From assembly GCA_022820665.1 (NCBI GenBank), contig JAJEFB010000013.1, positions 1 through 53,075 of the forward strand: a DNA stretch of 53,075 nt, in the 5' to 3' direction. Both the position numbers and the translations under genes were made by a program. The notes below the pieces were generated by a model that was not told the DNA's origin, ran no database searches, and saw only the letters and a list, made by a program, of their open reading frames with translations. Origin of the DNA: Anaerolineae bacterium. Its GTDB lineage: Bacteria; Chloroflexota; Anaerolineae; Aggregatilineales; Phototrophicaceae. Of the stretch, positions 8,561 to 16,659 are shown piece after piece. The stretch's first letter is position 1. Each line of letters opens with the position of its first letter.

Positions 8561-9521
8561 CAACAATACGCTGACTCGCGTCCCGGGGATCAAGGTCGGT
8601 CACTATACAGACGCAATAGCCGCAACCGGCTGCACTGTCATTCTCTGCCCGCCGAAGACAGTGGGCGCGGTTGATGTTCGCGGAGGCGCGCCCGGCACAC
8701 GGGAGACCGATCTGCTTCAAGCGCATAATCTGGTGGCGGAGGTGACGGCTGTTGTGCTGTCAGGCGGCAGCGCTTTCGGTTTGTCATCCGCCGACGGTGT
8801 CATGCGCTGGCATATCGAGCGCGGGCTGGGATACCAATCACGCAGTGGCTTGACTGTGCCAATCGTTCCCGCTGCCATACTCTTTGATTTGGGACTTGGA
8901 CGGCAGGATGTATTCCCGGACGGCGATGCTGGATACCAGGCTTGCCAGAACGCTGGAGCCGGCGTCCTTGCATTGGGCAGCGTGGGAGCAGGCACCGGCG
9001 CCAGAGTCGGCGCCATAGCGGGCAACGAACGCGCGTCAAAAGGCGGCATTGGATCCGCCGCAATTGTCCTGGGAAACGGCTTGGTGATTGCTGCGCTGAT
9101 GGCTGTGAACGCCGTTGGCAATGTCTACGACGAAGGCGGTCAGATCCTGGCAGGTTTGCGCAAAAACGACGGCGCAGGATTTGACTCTGTATTGGATGCC
9201 ATCGCCGCGACAAGCGGCGCTAGTCCCGCCGCGCCGGCCAACGAATCTACGGTCATCGGCGCAGTAGCGACCAATGGGGCGCTCAACAAAACGGGAGCGC
9301 AGAAAGTCGCGCAGATGGCGCACGACGGCATAGCGCGAGCGGTCAACCCCGCGCATACCATGTACGACGGCGATACGATTTTCGCCCTGGCTACCGGTGA
9401 AGTCCCTGCGGACACAAGCCTTGTCGGCGCCTATGCTGCGGAAGCGGTTGCAAGCGCGATCCGTGACGCCGTTAGGCGCGCGACATCGCTTGGAGGAGTC
9501 CGAGCCATCGCCGACGGCTAG
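8541..9521 (+). CDS. P1 family peptidase (DmpA / L-aminopeptidase-D-esterase type)
   Basis: The 326-residue protein belongs to the N-terminal-nucleophile P1 (S58) peptidases, which cleave themselves into two chains and then release N-terminal residues from peptides, amides or esters. Typical blocks are P-G-I-K-V-G-H-Y-T-D near the start, V-R-G-G-A-P-G-T-R-E-T-D, V-L-S-G-G-S-A-F-G-L, and near the C-terminus A-N-E-S-T-V-I-G-A-V-A-T-N-G-A-L-N-K followed by H-T-M-Y-D-G-D-T-I-F-A-L-A-T-G. The Ser-Thr pair in N-E-S-T is the probable self-cleavage point, but which residue is the nucleophile cannot be fixed here. ATG 8541 is chosen because family homology starts directly after it; the frame is open further upstream. 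Confidence 0.85.
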   Translation: MSKTTINNNTLTRVPGIKVGHYTDAIAATGCTVILCPPKTVGAVDVRGGAPGTRETDLLQAHNLVAEVTAVVLSGGSAFGLSSADGVMRWHIERGLGYQSRSGLTVPIVPAAILFDLGLGRQDVFPDGDAGYQACQNAGAGVLALGSVGAGTGARVGAIAGNERASKGGIGSAAIVLGNGLVIAALMAVNAVGNVYDEGGQILAGLRKNDGAGFDSVLDAIAATSGASPAAPANESTVIGAVATNGALNKTGAQKVAQMAHDGIARAVNPAHTMYDGDTIFALATGEVPADTSLVGAYAAEAVASAIRDAVRRATSLGGVRAIADG

Positions 9522-9624
9522 ACGAGCGACGCTCCATCATCCTCGCTTCGCCCCGGTATCCTCGACCGATTCTCTTATTTAACATACCTGCAAAACTCCA
9601 TCTACAGCCTGGTCGAAATCTATA

Positions 9625-9646
9625 GAGGCGACTCTGTGAGTCGCCC
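9625..9646. repeat. GGCGACT/AGTCGCC hairpin repeat
   Basis: Inverted arms GGCGACT and AGTCGCC close a loop of CTGTG. This is one of a family of short hairpins with the frame GGGCGA-NN-loop-NN-TCGCCC found in several intergenic regions of the window. A broken second unit (GGGCGACCCC...) follows at 9671. Confidence 0.7.
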
Positions 9647-9711
9647 GAAAATACGCGCCATAGATTCTATGGGCGACCCCAGTGCGCGTTGCCCGCCCTA
9701 GCTTGCCTTCG

Positions 9712-9770
9712 TTATTTTTTGTGAGCGCGGCATTCTTGTGGAAACTCGCCGGTTACGCTCCGAGCGGCTT
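9712..9770. repeat. Dispersed repeat family C, partial copy
   Basis: GTGAGCGCGGCATTC and the end CCGAGCGGCT match the repeat found at 25576-25672 (start of the lyase gene) and inverted at 33111-33200. Only the right half is preserved here. It lies between the peptidase gene and the two-component system. Confidence 0.55.
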
Positions 9771-9800
9771 CATCGCGTGCCAATAACCCCGATATTAAGG

Positions 9801-9862
9801 TCCTGTCCTATTGGGCTTTACAGGAATGCTCTCCTGTCTTAACAAGGATTTAGCACTATAAT
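9801..9862 (+). promoter_or_regulatory. Promoter and operator-like sites of the two-component operon
   Basis: TATAAT at 9857-9862 is a good -10 box; no strong -35 is visible at 16-18 bases. Upstream are three copies of one hexamer: TCCTGT at 9801-9806, its complement ACAGGA at 9820-9825, and TCCTGT at 9832-9837. The last two form an inverted repeat with a six-base gap next to where RNA polymerase would bind; the first and third are 31 bases (about three turns) apart. The arrangement suggests autoregulation by the response regulator, as inference. Confidence 0.45.
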
Positions 9863-9903
9863 GTTAAGCTGACTGGGACTTGGTCAAGTTTCGGGCTAAG
9901 CGC

Positions 9904-10596
9904 ATGACAAAGAAGATTCTAATCGTCGAAGACGAAGAGAAGCTGTCCTCCAATCTCGCCGACAAGCTGCGCGCCGAGGGCTATGACGTTTCCACTGCGC
10001 GCGATGGCGAGAGCGGATGGGAGCATGCCCAACGCGAAGCATACGACCTGTTCGTATTGGACATCATGTTGCCCGGTCTGGATGGTCTGAGCCTCTGTCG
10101 CATGATCCGCAACGACAGCAAAACAGCCGAAGTGCCCATTATCATGCTAACAGCCAGGAGCACGGAAGTTGACAAGATCGTCGGCTTGGAGAGCGGCGCT
10201 AACGATTACATTGTTAAGCCTTTCGGTTTGGGCGAGTTCCTGGCTCGCGTGCGGGTTCAAATGCGCCGCCCGTCGCCGGCCAGGCGGCAGATCCAGGACG
10301 AGCTGATTGCCGGCGACCTGCGGCTTGACCTGGCCGGACGCAGAGTATTCAAAGGAGCGGATGAAGTCAAGCTCAGCAACAAGGAATTTGATCTCTTGAC
10401 CGAGCTTATGCGGAACAAAAACGCGGTTTTGTCGCGCGATCTGATCTTGACCAAAGTCTGGGGATACGACTATTTTGTGGACAAGCGAACGGTTGACGTC
10501 CATATCCGTTGGTTGCGCGAAAAGATCGAAGACAATCCCTCCAATCCTCGCCTCATTAGCACGGTACGTGGTGTGGGCTACCGCTTCGAGGGTTAG
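9904..10596 (+). CDS. OmpR/PhoB-family response regulator
   Basis: The 230-residue protein has a receiver domain (about 1-118) with the acidic pair D10-E11, phosphoacceptor D53 in L-D-I-M-L-P-G, T83 in M-L-T-A and K105 in K-P-F, then a winged-helix DNA-binding domain (about 135-230) with L-S-N-K-E-F-D-L-L and the end T-V-R-G-V-G-Y-R-F. All key residues are intact. ATG 9904 places the usual short N-terminus before the first strand; an upstream in-frame TTG at 9880 is less likely. The histidine kinase starts two bases after the stop, so the pair forms an operon. The sequence is PhoB-like, but the signal it serves is not known. Confidence 0.93.
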   Translation: MTKKILIVEDEEKLSSNLADKLRAEGYDVSTARDGESGWEHAQREAYDLFVLDIMLPGLDGLSLCRMIRNDSKTAEVPIIMLTARSTEVDKIVGLESGANDYIVKPFGLGEFLARVRVQMRRPSPARRQIQDELIAGDLRLDLAGRRVFKGADEVKLSNKEFDLLTELMRNKNAVLSRDLILTKVWGYDYFVDKRTVDVHIRWLREKIEDNPSNPRLISTVRGVGYRFEG

Positions 10597-10598
10597 AA

Positions 10599-11858
10599 AT
10601 GGAATCGCTATTGGCTCTGTGCGCCCCGGCACTGTTCATCGTCTCTTATTGTTGCTTTCGACAATGGGAAAAGGCTCAGTCGCTAACTGAGACTATACGC
10701 AGTCGGGACCAAGAAATCGCCGCGCTAAGCGCTCAAGTATCTTCTATGGCGCGCGAAAACCGTGAAAGCGGCGCCCTGTTCTCCGCTGCTTCCGACGTGG
10801 CTTTCGATCTTGTGTTGATTCTCGATCAAAACAGCGCGATCGTCGCGCACAATCGGGCAGCCCAAGGTCTGTTTGGCGGTAGATCTGCCGTCGGCGTAAG
10901 GCTTTGCGAAATCCTTGACTCAGGGGATCTTGCCAACCTTGTGGACTACACCCTGAACGAACACGACAGCCTTGAAGAACAATTCGTGATAGATGATGTC
11001 TATTATCGCGCTCGCACGCAAGTTGTGACGATCGCCGAAGGCCGGCGTTTTGTGGCTGTTGCCATGCAGGACGTTACCAATCTTGTCAACCTCAATCGGG
11101 CGCGGCGCGATCTTGTGGCTAATATCTCTCATGAGTTGCGCACGCCAATCACCCGTATTCGCCTAATCATCGAGGGACTGTTCCTCGATGCTGATCGGCC
11201 CAAGCGGAAAGCGAGCATTCAATCGCTGAAAGAGATCGCAATGGAGACCGACGCCTTGCTCTGGCTGTCTCAGGAATTGCTTGATCTCTCTATGATAGAA
11301 TCCGGCGAAGCCATTATGCGCCTGGTGCCCACCTCCCTGACCCAGGTAGTGGACGAAGCCATCGAGCGCTTGCTCCCGCAGGCAGAGATGAAAGACTTGA
11401 CAATAGTCAGCCATGTTCCTCGCAGTTTTGCCGTATTATGCGACGCCGACCAGTTGAAGCGAGTGCTGGGCAATTTGATCCACAACGCCGTCAAATGGTC
11501 GCCTCCGAAGCAAGCGATCACAATTACCGCCGCCGAACTTGAAGACGAAGTTTCAGTGTCGATCCTCGATAAGGGTCCCGGCGTGCCTCAAGACCTGCGA
11601 GAACGCGTATTCGAACGATTTTATCAAGCCGATATTTCCCGCTCCGGCGACGACGGAACCGGCTTGGGTCTGGCAATTTGCAAACATATCATCGAAGCGC
11701 ATGGCGGCCGGATTTGGGCAGAAGGGAACAGCCGCAGCGCAGGCGGTCATTTCCTGTTCACCGTATTGAAGGCTGACGCGAGTTTCGAAATAGAAGAGCA
11801 GACCGCCCTTGTGGAAGAAGCAGCAGCTCCGGCAAGCAGCATAGCCAATACCGGATAA
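10599..11858 (+). CDS. PhoR-like sensor histidine kinase
   Basis: The 419-residue protein has one N-terminal membrane helix (about 3-20), a coiled segment (about 25-55), a PAS domain (about 65-160), a HisKA domain with H178 in N-I-S-H-E-L-R-T-P, and an HATPase_c domain with the N-box N-L-I-H-N-A-V-K-W, G1 D-K-G-P-G-V, the F box R-F-Y-Q and the G2 G-T-G-L-G-L. All catalytic motifs look functional. The absence of a large extracytoplasmic domain suggests sensing through the cytoplasmic PAS domain or through partner proteins, as in PhoR. The C-terminal 35 residues are an Ala/Glu-rich tail outside the kinase core. It forms an operon with the upstream response regulator. Confidence 0.93.
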   Translation: MESLLALCAPALFIVSYCCFRQWEKAQSLTETIRSRDQEIAALSAQVSSMARENRESGALFSAASDVAFDLVLILDQNSAIVAHNRAAQGLFGGRSAVGVRLCEILDSGDLANLVDYTLNEHDSLEEQFVIDDVYYRARTQVVTIAEGRRFVAVAMQDVTNLVNLNRARRDLVANISHELRTPITRIRLIIEGLFLDADRPKRKASIQSLKEIAMETDALLWLSQELLDLSMIESGEAIMRLVPTSLTQVVDEAIERLLPQAEMKDLTIVSHVPRSFAVLCDADQLKRVLGNLIHNAVKWSPPKQAITITAAELEDEVSVSILDKGPGVPQDLRERVFERFYQADISRSGDDGTGLGLAICKHIIEAHGGRIWAEGNSRSAGGHFLFTVLKADASFEIEEQTALVEEAAAPASSIANTG

Positions 11859-11887
11859 GTGACATTCTAAAGTTTTGCTGCTATACT
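11859..11887 (+). promoter_or_regulatory. Promoter of the riboflavin transporter operon
   Basis: GTGACA (11859-11864) and TATACT (11882-11887) are 17 bases apart, a near-consensus sigma70-type promoter. It starts directly after the kinase stop codon. The expected start site, near 11894, lies about 17 bases before the riboswitch. Confidence 0.7.
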
Positions 11888-11910
11888 CAGCGCACAACGA
11901 ATCTAAACCA

Positions 11911-12062
11911 ACCTTCGGGGCAGGGTGGAATTCCCTACCGGCGGTGATGCGCGAATGAGCGTGCCCAGCCCGCGACCCTGTTGGCAGCGCGATGGCTTTG
12001 TCAAGCAGGTGGATTCCGGTGAGAAGCCGGAGCCGACGGTGACAGTCCGGATGGGAGAAGGT
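11911..12062 (+). ncRNA. FMN riboswitch (RFN element)
   Basis: The RFN signature is complete: CTTCGGGGCAGGGTGGAATT, then CCCTACCGGCGGTGATG, CCCGCGA, GATTCCGGTGAGAAGCCGGA, GCCGACGGTGACAGTCCGGAT and the closing GGGAGAAGG that pairs with the start as helix P1. A variable stem with GAATGAGCGTGCC lies between. This aptamer binds flavin mononucleotide and normally represses riboflavin synthesis or uptake when FMN is plentiful. The downstream genes are a transporter of the riboflavin type. Confidence 0.95.
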
Positions 12063-12178
12063 TTGGCGAGTCAAAGGCGTTCTGCTTTGGCTTGTTCGCT
12101 TTGGTGCGCCTAAGCGTTAATGGCTGACATTTGCGCGGTCATTCCAGACGCATTGCCTGCCGCCCTGCTTCGAGTTGG

Positions 12179-12196
12179 TCGCTTCGATTGAGGCGA
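12179..12196 (+). promoter_or_regulatory. Hairpin sequestering the ribX Shine-Dalgarno
   Basis: TCGCTTC (12179-12185) pairs with GAGGCGA (12190-12196) over seven positions, one of them G-U, around the loop GATT. The 3' arm contains GAGG, the ribosome site of the ATG at 12200. This is what the expression platform of a translation-controlling riboswitch looks like. No terminator with a U-run is seen between the aptamer and the gene. A GGCGA at 12065-12069 beside helix P1 could compete for the TCGCT arm. Confidence 0.5.
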
Positions 12197-12199
12197 AGT

Positions 12200-13021
12200 A
12201 TGGCTGAAGTAGGCGAAACGAAGGATCCAAAACCTCGCTCCAGGACTATTCCAATTTCGCTTGTTCAACTGCGAAGATTGTCTCCGCTGTTTTCAGTTAT
12301 TGCCCTGCTGCTGCTGTGGCAATTGATAACATCCGCCGAGATCTACCCGGCTTTTATCGTTCCGCCGCCTGCTGCGGTTGGCGAGGCTTTTAGAGAGGCG
12401 CTTCAAAGTGGATTGCTTGTCAAACACCTCGGCGTAACCCTGGAAGAGATGTTCCTTGGCTTGATTTTGGGTCTTGGCATCGGATTGTCAATCGGCTACG
12501 CCATCGCCAAGCTGCCAATCCTGGAATACACGTTGTCGCCTGTTATTGTCGCCTTTCAATCGACGCCTATTGTTGCCTACGCGCCCCTGCTCGTAATCTG
12601 GTTTGGCAGCGGACCGACGAGCAAGATCGTGACGACGGCGGTCATCGTTTTTTTCCCGTCGCTGGTCAACACGATCGTCGCCGTCCGCGCCGTCTCCCCG
12701 AATCTGCGAGACTTGATGAACTCGCTGAACGCGACGCCCTGGCAAACCTTTCGACAATTGGAATTGCCTTCCGCATTGCCGGTTGTTTTGGCGGGACTCA
12801 AAACCAGCGCGACCCTGGCGGTGATAGGCGCCGTCGTGGGTGAATTCGTGACTCAGGGCAGCGGTCTCGGCTTTCTTGTGACTTCTGCCCGCAATCAATA
12901 CGACACGCCGCTTGTCATCGTCACTGTTCTGACGATGACAGCGATCGCTTTGAGTTTGTACAGTTTTGTGGTCCTGCTGGAATGGCGCTGGCTGGCTTGG
13001 CGGCGCCGCTCCAAACCCTGA
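12200..13021 (+). CDS. ribX: Riboflavin ABC transporter permease (RibX-like)
   Basis: The 273-residue membrane protein has six predicted helices and the binding-protein-dependent permease EAA loop (S-L-N-A-T-P-W-Q-T-F-R-Q-L-E-L-P-S-A-L-P), which contacts the ATPase. It is close to the SsuC/ThiX/RibX group. The upstream FMN riboswitch and downstream NMT1/THI5-type binding protein identify riboflavin or a flavin precursor as the probable substrate, following the RibXY system described for Chloroflexus. ATG 12200 is chosen because GAGG lies six bases upstream and because the earlier in-frame codons lie in the riboswitch leader. The gap to ribY is 170 bases and contains a GC-rich repeat. Confidence 0.85.
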   Translation: MAEVGETKDPKPRSRTIPISLVQLRRLSPLFSVIALLLLWQLITSAEIYPAFIVPPPAAVGEAFREALQSGLLVKHLGVTLEEMFLGLILGLGIGLSIGYAIAKLPILEYTLSPVIVAFQSTPIVAYAPLLVIWFGSGPTSKIVTTAVIVFFPSLVNTIVAVRAVSPNLRDLMNSLNATPWQTFRQLELPSALPVVLAGLKTSATLAVIGAVVGEFVTQGSGLGFLVTSARNQYDTPLVIVTVLTMTAIALSLYSFVVLLEWRWLAWRRRSKP

Positions 13022-13040
13022 ATTGTCTGAGTAGTGCCAG

Positions 13041-13126
13041 GCTAGTCCTGCAAAAAAACCTGCATTACTTGGCGACTCAACTCCCCTCTACAATGCCTTG
13101 GGGAGGGACCGGGGGAAGGCTTAGAA
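13041..13126. repeat. GC-rich REP-like element inside the rib operon
   Basis: The segment CTCCCCTCTACAATGCC followed by TTGGGGAGGGACCGGGGGAA can fold through its C-rich and G-rich arms. A related element (CCCCTCTCG ... GGGAGAGGGGGCCGGGGGAGG) is at 18139-18200. GTCCTGCAAAAAAACC at 13046 resembles another dispersed motif, AGTCATGCAAAAAA. The element separates ribX from ribY within one operon. Confidence 0.5.
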
Positions 13127-13191
13127 AAGCGGCATTCGCAATATTCATTACTTGCTTGAAACTACCTGGCACAAGGAGTGACACAAATATC

Positions 13192-14325
13192 ATGCGCAAG
13201 ATCTTGGGAACGGCGTTAATCAGTTGCTTTATCTTTCTGTCTTCGCTTGGCGCGCAAGCGGATCTGATCCAGGAACGCATCTTGTTGACCTTCATTCCCA
13301 ACATTCAATTCGCCCCATTTTACTTGGGTATCGCGGACGGCCATTTTGCCCGCCAGGGCTTTGAAGTTACGCTGGAACACCTGCAAGAACCGGATGTTTT
13401 GGACTTGGTCGCCGCCGGTCAGGCTGATTTTGGCATTGTCAGCGGCGAGCAGGTGATTTTGGCTCGCGCCAAGAGCCGCGATGTGGTCTATGTCTACGAG
13501 TGGTTCCAGGAATACCCGGTGGGCATTGTCATGATCAGCGACGATGACGGGGCAGACCTCGCAAACTTGACCGGCATGACTGTCGGCATTCCCGGCCGCT
13601 TCGGCGCCAGCTACAGCGGACTGACCACCTTGCTGCAAAGCGCCGGTTTGAGCGAAGACGATATCGAATTGAATGAAATCGGCTTTAATGCGCCCGATGT
13701 CTTTTGCCTGGGCGCCGTAGACGCGGCGGTTGTTTATGTGAACAACGAACCCCTGCAAATTCGTGACCGACTTGCCGCCGGCGATTGCGGCGATGTAACC
13801 GGAATGGCGATTGTATCAGTCGCTTCCCGGGTGGACCTGGTCTCAAATGGGCTTATTGTCAGCGCAGATCTTGCCGAGCGCGATCCGGACAAGGTGCAAG
13901 GCTTGGTCAATGGCTTTAACAGCGCCCTGAAAGCAACCATCAACAACCCGGCTAAGGCATACCTGGCTAGTGGCGCCTTCGTCGAGACATTGCCGGGCGA
14001 GCCCGAATTTCTCACGCTATTGCGGGAGTTGGCGGCGGAGCAAGAGGTCTTTCTCGCAACGGATCCAACGCGGGAACAGATCGGCGAAAGTCGTTCAGAC
14101 ATGGTTGAATTGCTAGCCAACGCCCTAGGACCGGACAATCTGACACAGTTTGAAGTGCTGCTTCGCACGATTGAGCTTTGGGATGCCGATACCCTGGGGC
14201 ATAGCGATCTGTCTTCCTGGGAAGCCATGAGCGACACGCTGCGCTTGATGGGATTCTTGAGCGACGACGCGCCGGACTTGAACGCGGCATTTTCCAATCA
14301 GTTTGTCACCGGTATCCGCGAGTGA
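13192..14325 (+). CDS. ribY: Riboflavin ABC transporter substrate-binding protein (RibY-like)
   Basis: The 377-residue protein has a signal peptide (hydrophobic residues about 4-18, cleavage near AQA-D) and an NMT1/THI5-like periplasmic-binding fold, with I-P-N-I-Q-F-A-P-F-Y-L-G-I-A-D-G-H-F near the N-terminus. In this family the same block is used by ThiY and RibY. No lipobox cysteine is visible, so anchoring is unclear. ATG 13192 is preceded by AAGGAG thirteen bases upstream, a little far. The final codons overlap the start of the ATPase gene by four bases. The riboswitch upstream makes riboflavin the best substrate guess over pyrimidine precursors of thiamine. Confidence 0.85.
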   Translation: MRKILGTALISCFIFLSSLGAQADLIQERILLTFIPNIQFAPFYLGIADGHFARQGFEVTLEHLQEPDVLDLVAAGQADFGIVSGEQVILARAKSRDVVYVYEWFQEYPVGIVMISDDDGADLANLTGMTVGIPGRFGASYSGLTTLLQSAGLSEDDIELNEIGFNAPDVFCLGAVDAAVVYVNNEPLQIRDRLAAGDCGDVTGMAIVSVASRVDLVSNGLIVSADLAERDPDKVQGLVNGFNSALKATINNPAKAYLASGAFVETLPGEPEFLTLLRELAAEQEVFLATDPTREQIGESRSDMVELLANALGPDNLTQFEVLLRTIELWDADTLGHSDLSSWEAMSDTLRLMGFLSDDAPDLNAAFSNQFVTGIRE

Positions 14326-15083
14326 AGCTGAGCCTGCGCGAGCTTGTCGTCGATTTTAGGACGCCAGACCAGGGACGCCTGCCCGCCTTGGGACCGATTT
14401 CGCTCGAGGTACTGCCTGGCGAATTCGTATGTATCGTAGGTCCTAGCGGCTGTGGCAAAAGCACCTTGATCCGTACGCTGGGGGGGCTGCAACCGGCAAC
14501 GTCGGGAAGCGTCGCCGGCGACGACTTACCAATTACCCGCCCGCTCTCAACCCTCGCCATCATGTTTCAAGACGCCAATCTAATGCCCTGGCGCACCGTG
14601 ATCGACAATATTGCACTGCCGCTGGAGCTGGCGGGCGTCGACAAAGCGCGGCGGCACGAGGCGGTTTATGAATTGCTGCCGCAGTTGCATCTGCAAGACT
14701 TTGCCCTGTCCTACCCGGCCGAATTATCTGGAGGCATGGCTCAGCGGGTTGCCCTGGGAAGGGTGATCGTGCAGCGGCCCCGGGCATTGCTTCTGGATGA
14801 GCCATTTGGGGCGCTGGACGCCATGACCAGAGAAAAGATCAGCCTGGAACTGCTGGACCTGTGGCGCAAAGGCAGACAGACAGTTGTCATGGTCACGCAT
14901 GATATCAACGAAGCGGTGCTTCTGGCGGATCGGGTCGTCGTGATGTCGAGTCGTCCGGGAAAACTGGTAGCTGATATCACAATTGACCTCGAGCGCCCGC
15001 GCGCGATTAACATGATTTACCGCGAGACCTTCTTGCGCTTGGCGCGGGAGGCGCGGGCCGCCATCGATCCTCCTGACAGCTAA
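14322..15083 (+). CDS. ribZ: Riboflavin ABC transporter ATP-binding protein (RibZ-like)
   Basis: The 253-residue ATPase has Walker A (G-P-S-G-C-G-K-S-T), Q-loop (M-F-Q-D), ABC signature (L-S-G-G-M-A-Q-R), Walker B (A-L-L-L-D-E-P-F-G) and the H-loop (V-T-H-D). It belongs to the SsuB/TauB/ThiZ group that pairs with NMT1-type binding proteins. The GTG start overlaps the ribY stop as GTGA, so it is translated by coupling. It completes the ribXYZ operon, which has no riboflavin biosynthesis gene in this window. Confidence 0.87.
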   Translation: MKLSLRELVVDFRTPDQGRLPALGPISLEVLPGEFVCIVGPSGCGKSTLIRTLGGLQPATSGSVAGDDLPITRPLSTLAIMFQDANLMPWRTVIDNIALPLELAGVDKARRHEAVYELLPQLHLQDFALSYPAELSGGMAQRVALGRVIVQRPRALLLDEPFGALDAMTREKISLELLDLWRKGRQTVVMVTHDINEAVLLADRVVVMSSRPGKLVADITIDLERPRAINMIYRETFLRLAREARAAIDPPDS

Positions 15084-15130
15084 AGCGCTTTATTCGCGGA
15101 GCAATCGCGCCAGATTTTCTCTGCCGCCGA

Positions 15131-15233
15131 GGGGCGCGTAGACACTGATCACCGACACAACCCTCCAACATCCAGATTTGCCTCTTGCCTTCAAAAAAGG
15201 ACGCAATGTAGGGGCGACCTATCAGGTCGCCCG
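15131..15233. repeat. Two dispersed repeat units in the ribZ-aminotransferase gap
   Basis: At 15131-15151 the sequence GGGGCGCGTAGACACTGATC is the reverse complement of the window-wide motif GGTCAGTGTCTACGCG with a C-rich end (one difference). At 15211-15232 GGGGCGACCT and AGGTCGCCC close a short loop (ATC), a member of the covarying hairpin family. The rest of 15084-15353 holds no recognisable gene. Confidence 0.65.
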
Positions 15234-15353
15234 ACGTCCGCACAGAAATGACGCTCGCCAACCGCACAATATGTCAGCCAAACTACATCTATCCTGAGCG
15301 AGCCGGCTATAGTACTGTTCTCGCGCTTCTCTTAGTGACAGAGGGATAAGCCC

Positions 15354-16604
15354 ATGGGCTTCCACGCCAATTTCATTCGCGAACTATTCCCTTCCTTGCG
15401 CAGCTCTACGCCGGATGCGCGCGAACCGATATTCTTGGACAATCCCGCCGGAACACAGGTGCCTCAAAGCGTGATTGACGCGGTTTCCGCATATTATCGC
15501 AGCATGAACGCCAATTCGGGCGGTTTCTTCCATACCAGCCAGCAAAATGATGAGATGGCGGACCAGGTTCGTCAGAAAACGGCCGATTTCATCAACGCGG
15601 CCAGCCCTTCCGAAATCGTAATCGGCTCTAACATGACCACCTTGAACTTCGCCTTGAGCCGCGCCATTGCGGCTACGCTAAGGACCGGCGACGAAATCGT
15701 CTTGACCCGCATGGATCACGATGCCAACGTAGCGCCATGGACCTCTATCGCGCAAGAGCGCCGGTGTACCGTCAAATGGGTTGACCTGAATACCGCCGAC
15801 TGCACATTGGATATGGACTCCCTTGAAGAAGCGCTGAGCGAAAAAACCAGGATTGTGGCGACTGTTCACGCCTCCAACGCGGTTGGCACGATCAATCCGG
15901 TACGACAGATCGCGGCCATGGCGCATGCAGTGGGCGCCTGGCACGTCGTCGATGCTGTTCAAAGCGCGCCGCACGTCCCAATTGACGTGCAGGATATCGA
16001 TTGCGACTTCCTTCTTTGCTCGGCTTACAAGTTTTATGGTCCCCATTTGGGCATCATGTGGGGTCGCGAAGATCTGCTGAATGAACTGCCGGTATTCAAA
16101 GTGCGCCCAGCGAAAGATCTAGCGCCCTATCGCTGGGAGACCGGCACCCCCAGTTTTGAAACCTGGAACGGCCTGCTCGCCTGTCTCCAGCATTGGGAGT
16201 TGATCGGTGAACGCTTCGGCGCCGCGCATCTGCCGAGCTATTGCGGCGGTCGACTCAAAATGAAGCAGGGAATGATGGCTGTGGCGGCATACGAGCGCGA
16301 CCTGCTTGCTGCGCTGATCGAAGGTTTGTCGGCGATTCCCGGCCTGCGCATCGCTGGCATTACCGATGCCTCGCGTTACGGCTGGCGCGTTCCGACGGTC
16401 GCATTCGAACTGGACGGCAAGGCGCCCGATGAAATCGCCGCTCGCCTGGCTCAGCATGACGTCTTCGTCTGGAGCGGGGACTATTACGCCCTGGAGATCA
16501 TGAAGCGGCTGAATCGGCTCCAAGGCATGGTCCGCGTCGGCATCGCTCAATACAATACCATCGAGGAGATCAATCGGCTGCTGGAATTGCTAGAGCAAAT
16601 GTGA
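15354..16604 (+). CDS. Cysteine desulfurase-like class V aminotransferase
   Basis: The 416-residue protein is a fold-type I PLP enzyme. It shows F-L-D-N-P-A-G-T-Q near residue 27, H-T-S near 60, T-x-x-D-H-D-A-N-V-A-P-W, a cofactor-binding D-A-V-Q-S near 201, and K226 in S-A-Y-K-F-Y-G-P-H, the Schiff-base lysine. It fits the cysteine desulfurase-like VC1184 subfamily. The usual catalytic cysteine loop of SufS/IscS is not seen, so activity as a cysteine desulfurase is doubtful; isopenicillin-epimerase-like or other PLP chemistry is possible. GAGGG seven bases before the ATG is a good ribosome site. It is convergent with the M20 peptidase gene. Confidence 0.8.
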   Translation: MGFHANFIRELFPSLRSSTPDAREPIFLDNPAGTQVPQSVIDAVSAYYRSMNANSGGFFHTSQQNDEMADQVRQKTADFINAASPSEIVIGSNMTTLNFALSRAIAATLRTGDEIVLTRMDHDANVAPWTSIAQERRCTVKWVDLNTADCTLDMDSLEEALSEKTRIVATVHASNAVGTINPVRQIAAMAHAVGAWHVVDAVQSAPHVPIDVQDIDCDFLLCSAYKFYGPHLGIMWGREDLLNELPVFKVRPAKDLAPYRWETGTPSFETWNGLLACLQHWELIGERFGAAHLPSYCGGRLKMKQGMMAVAAYERDLLAALIEGLSAIPGLRIAGITDASRYGWRVPTVAFELDGKAPDEIAARLAQHDVFVWSGDYYALEIMKRLNRLQGMVRVGIAQYNTIEEINRLLELLEQM

Positions 16605-16659
16605 ATGCCCTGCGCAATTAGCCCAATGGATATGCCGCGAACGGACATCAGCTTTGCCG

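Noticed and set aside
13041..13126. Rho-independent terminator between ribX and ribY
   Set aside because: The G-rich arm is not followed by a T-run and related sequence occurs elsewhere as a repeat, so it is listed as a repeat.
15354..16604. Calling the PLP enzyme a true SufS/IscS cysteine desulfurase
   Set aside because: The catalytic cysteine loop is not found and no SufBCD/IscU partner is adjacent; only the fold and the subfamily resemblance are kept.
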